Shown here: in pieces, positions 61,907-64,000 of the stretch | How positions within the stretch are numbered: the first letter of the stretch is position 1 | Layout of the letters: each line of letters opens with the position of its first letter | Assembly (NCBI RefSeq): GCF_001612725.1 | Contig: NZ_BDAZ01000044.1 | Span: 1 to 64,000, forward strand | Source of the DNA: Nocardia anaemiae NBRC 100462 | GTDB lineage: Bacteria; Actinomycetota; Actinomycetes; Mycobacteriales; Mycobacteriaceae | Reading direction: 5' to 3' | Length of the DNA: 64,000 nucleotides | The notes under the pieces: generated by a model | The model's input: only the letters and a program-made list of their open reading frames with translations | What the model was told of the DNA's origin: nothing | The model's database searches: none | Translations under genes and position numbers: made by a program

Positions 61907-63439
61907 ATGCCCGTTGAATCCCGGGACGAGATCAAAAAGGACACCCGCGGCTATATCAAGGTCAGCCTCGACTTCCTCGAGAACCACAAGACCACACCGA
62001 TGTCGCCGGTCGCGAAACTAACTTTGATCGAGTTGTGGATCTATTGCGCCCGTAACCGCACCGACGGTGTTGTCGCCACCTCTCGAGCTCGCAAGGTGCC
62101 GCGACGTATCCGAGACGTTCTCACCGCGGCCGGATCCTGGCATCACCACGAGTGCACCACGGCGACACCATGTCTGCATGGCGTGTGCACGGTGGCGGCA
62201 CCGTGCGGTCAGGGCTTCTACCTCATGCACGACTACGGCAAGCATCAAACCCTCTACGCCGATCGCGCCACCAGAGCTGGCAAGGACACCCGCGGCTACA
62301 TCAAGGTCAGTTTCGACTTCCTCGAGAACCACAAGACCGGACCGATGTCCCCGGTGGCGAAACTGACTTTGATCGAGTTGTGGATCTATTGCGCCCGTAA
62401 CCGCACCAACGGCATCATCGCCACCGCCCACACCCGCAAGATGGCGCCACGACGCATCCGTGACGTCTTCACCACAGCGAGATCCTGGCACCACCACGCA
62501 TGCACCACGGCAACACCATGCCGCCACGGTGCGTGCACAGTGGCGACACCATGTCGCCAAGGTTTCAGCATCATGCACGACTACCGCAAGCATCAAAACC
62601 ACTACTGCGACCACTCTGGAAAGGGCGAAAAGGCCAGATCAGCAGGTCAATCGGGGAGGCAGGTGAGAGCGGCGGACACAAGCGCATCGGCGAGCGAAAC
62701 TGCCACCGAAATCGCTAGCGAAACCACTGACGCCGGGGCTGGCCTCGCGTACGCGTCTCACAAGTTACAAGTCATATATCCTTCTATTCCTTTGGGAGAC
62801 AACCCTGCGGTTCGTGACGCGCGGGAAGGAAAACCGCTCCCACCGCCGAGACCGGCACTGCGCCGACGCCACGGCGGCGAGGACGTCGCTGACCGGCTCA
62901 ATGCCGCCGCCCCGGAGATCCCGGCGACCCCGGCGATGCGCCAACGCGTGCTGGCCCGACTCGCACCTGATGCCGTGGAAGTCCTGGCAGACCCGCATGC
63001 CGGTGCCGTCCGCCGCGCCCAGGCTCAGGCCGACCTCGATCGTGCCGCTGCGCTGATCGATGCTCGCGCCGAGTTTCTCGATACCGGCGAGGTGGGCGAA
63101 AACCCCACGGTAGACCGGCTTTTCGACCCGCACGGCGATACGGGCTATGCCCGCCGTATGGCCGCCGCGCAGCAACGGCTGCCCGTCCCGGACCCCGTCA
63201 CCCCTGGCGAGGTCCGGGCTATGGCGTTCCGGCTGGCCCGCGACCACATTGACGCCATCACCCGCCACGGCGGCCGCGCACCTGGCAGCGCTCGCGAGTC
63301 CCTGCGCGCCGAACTCGAAGTGCTCCTCGGCGATGGAGTGCACCAGGACCTACTGCGCACCGAGCTGGCCGCGATGCTCAATTCCGGCGTCTGGGCGGCC
63401 TCGAAACTGCGTGAACGCATCCAAGCAGCGCGCCTATGA
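61907..63439 (+). CDS. replication-initiator-like protein with 345-bp tandem duplication
   Basis: A 510-residue protein from ATG 61907 (GGAG 7 bp upstream). Residues about 11-125 and 126-240 are near-identical copies: KDTRGYIKVSLDFLENHKTT against KDTRGYIKVSFDFLENHKTG, then AKLTLIELWIYCARNRT in both. Each copy contains a His- and Cys-rich stretch (HHHECTTATPCLHGVC or HHHACTTATPCRHGAC). The rest (about 330-510) is helical with ADRLNAAAPEIPATPAMRQR. The start, order and the DnaB-type gene that follows suggest a phage replication protein. The motif FY[LIM]MHDY-KHQ near the ends of the copies resembles phage replication proteins. Function is inferred. Confidence 0.6.
   Translation: MPVESRDEIKKDTRGYIKVSLDFLENHKTTPMSPVAKLTLIELWIYCARNRTDGVVATSRARKVPRRIRDVLTAAGSWHHHECTTATPCLHGVCTVAAPCGQGFYLMHDYGKHQTLYADRATRAGKDTRGYIKVSFDFLENHKTGPMSPVAKLTLIELWIYCARNRTNGIIATAHTRKMAPRRIRDVFTTARSWHHHACTTATPCRHGACTVATPCRQGFSIMHDYRKHQNHYCDHSGKGEKARSAGQSGRQVRAADTSASASETATEIASETTDAGAGLAYASHKLQVIYPSIPLGDNPAVRDAREGKPLPPPRPALRRRHGGEDVADRLNAAAPEIPATPAMRQRVLARLAPDAVEVLADPHAGAVRRAQAQADLDRAAALIDARAEFLDTGEVGENPTVDRLFDPHGDTGYARRMAAAQQRLPVPDPVTPGEVRAMAFRLARDHIDAITRHGGRAPGSARESLRAELEVLLGDGVHQDLLRTELAAMLNSGVWAASKLRERIQAARL
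61937..62626 (+). repeat. two-unit tandem DNA duplication, 345 bp each
   Basis: AAGGACACCCGCGGCTAyATCAAG begins at 61937 and again at 62282. Matching DNA runs through the whole unit with scattered differences and keeps the frame (115 codons). The low level of divergence suggests a fairly recent duplication or gene conversion between copies. Confidence 0.85.
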
Positions 63440-64000
63440 CCGGGGGACACTGGGAGCGCGCAGAGATCTGCGATATCGAAGCCGAACAGCAGATCCTCGG
63501 CGCGGCGCTCTACACCGAAGCCAACACCGACGTCGCGCGCATGGTCGCCGACATCCCCACCGACGCGTTCTACCAGCCCGCACACCAACTGCTGCACGCC
63601 ACCCTGGTCGACGTGCTGCGCGACGGACAGCCCGCCGACCCAGCGGTGATCCTCGAAAAGGCCAGCAGTAGGGGAGAACTCGGCGACCGTCGACAGCAAC
63701 TGCGCACGCTCACCCTCCAGATGCTCGGCAAGGGCATACCCGGATCGGTCCCGTACTTCGCCGACCGCATCATCACCCTCTGGCACGCCCGCACCGCCGT
63801 CGCCGAAGCCACCCGGATGATCCAGAAACTGCACGTCCTGCACCAGACCGGGGACCTGTCGTTAACTGGTCAAGTCGTCGCCCGCGCGCGCGAGGGGCTC
63901 GATGTGGATTTCACCGACCTTGCCGCACCGGGAGTTTCGGCGTTGCCGCCGTCGGTGGCCGAGCTGCTGGCCGGAAGCGACTCCTACGACTGGCTGATCC
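63436..64000 (+). CDS. DnaB-like replicative helicase, N-terminal part (runs past the right edge)
   Basis: The ATG at 63436 overlaps the upstream stop by 4 bp. The visible 188 residues match the DnaB N-terminal domain: AEICDIEAEQQILGAALYTE, then DIPTDAFYQPAHQLLHATLV, then RDGQPADPAVILEKASSRGE and VPYFADRIITLW. The helicase core with its Walker motifs lies beyond the window. It should unwind the element's DNA with the upstream initiator-like protein. Confidence 0.85.
   Translation, partial: MTGGHWERAEICDIEAEQQILGAALYTEANTDVARMVADIPTDAFYQPAHQLLHATLVDVLRDGQPADPAVILEKASSRGELGDRRQQLRTLTLQMLGKGIPGSVPYFADRIITLWHARTAVAEATRMIQKLHVLHQTGDLSLTGQVVARAREGLDVDFTDLAAPGVSALPPSVAELLAGSDSYDWLI

Noticed and set aside
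62018..62614. Possible 198-residue protein or CRISPR-like repeats over the duplicated replication gene
   Set aside because: The apparent repeats are the 345-bp duplication seen from the other strand, with only two units and no regular spacers.

Overview
The window is high-GC actinobacterial DNA, most likely a Nocardia or a close relative in the Mycobacteriales. The case rests on gene content: an EphD-type hydrolase/dehydrogenase fusion, a wax-ester/triacylglycerol synthase, an MMPL transporter, a FabG3-like steroid dehydrogenase, KstR-type operator palindromes, a family A exonuclease/polymerase and F420/deazaflavin-type oxidoreductases. All assignments come from reading the sequence and from family knowledge; no database search was run.

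Positions 1-20000 are chromosomal housekeeping and accessory genes: an ECF sigma factor with a YCII/DGPF partner, a secreted GH1 glycosidase, a LAL-type LuxR regulator, a DNA polymerase-like protein, a class II glutamine amidotransferase, a GH38 alpha-mannosidase, a P450 lacking the ExxR motif, an F420-type oxidoreductase and an AbiEii-like nucleotidyltransferase overlapping a partner gene. Decayed genes lie between them (SRPBCC, alpha/beta hydrolase, NUDIX and a P-loop kinase-like remnant).

Positions 20099-29659 hold a sugar-catabolism island. A ROK repressor diverges from a three-gene ABC importer, which is followed by an SMP-30 lactonase, a 2-keto-3-deoxy-phosphosugar aldolase, a PfkB kinase, an SDR dehydrogenase and a clear D-galactonate dehydratase (DgoD). 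Together they can oxidise an imported sugar, most likely D-galactose, to a lactone, an acid, a 2-keto-3-deoxy acid, its phosphate, and then pyruvate plus glyceraldehyde 3-phosphate (De Ley-Doudoroff route). An inverted repeat at 21367-21403 is the likely repressor site.

Positions 29748-50455 carry an APC transporter, a CGNR regulator facing an EamA exporter, a lysG/lysE pair, an Ami1-like amidase, an MMPL/TetR unit with a probable operator, and a lipid/steroid-type cluster with three KstR-like boxes (FabG3-like SDR, MaoC, hydrolase, WS/DGAT, metal-dependent hydrolase, ferredoxin reductase, EphD). A locus of Gly/Cys/His-rich membrane proteins follows, then a quinone oxidoreductase and a frameshifted Ddn-family gene.

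Positions 50587-64000 are an integrative element (prophage or ICE-like) inserted at a tRNA with anticodon CAT. It has a tyrosine integrase facing the tRNA, divergent HTH regulators, a Sak4-like ATPase, small phage-type DNA-binding proteins, a replication protein with a 345-bp internal duplication, and the start of a DnaB-like helicase. The most interesting part lies beside the integrase: a 128-residue protein with a G/N/V/Q-rich C-terminal motif (52567-52953), followed by a 1666-residue NLR-like P-loop/TPR protein whose N-terminus carries a similar short motif. This looks like an effector/receptor pair joined by a prion-like signalling motif, carried as phage-defence cargo. The element runs past the right edge.
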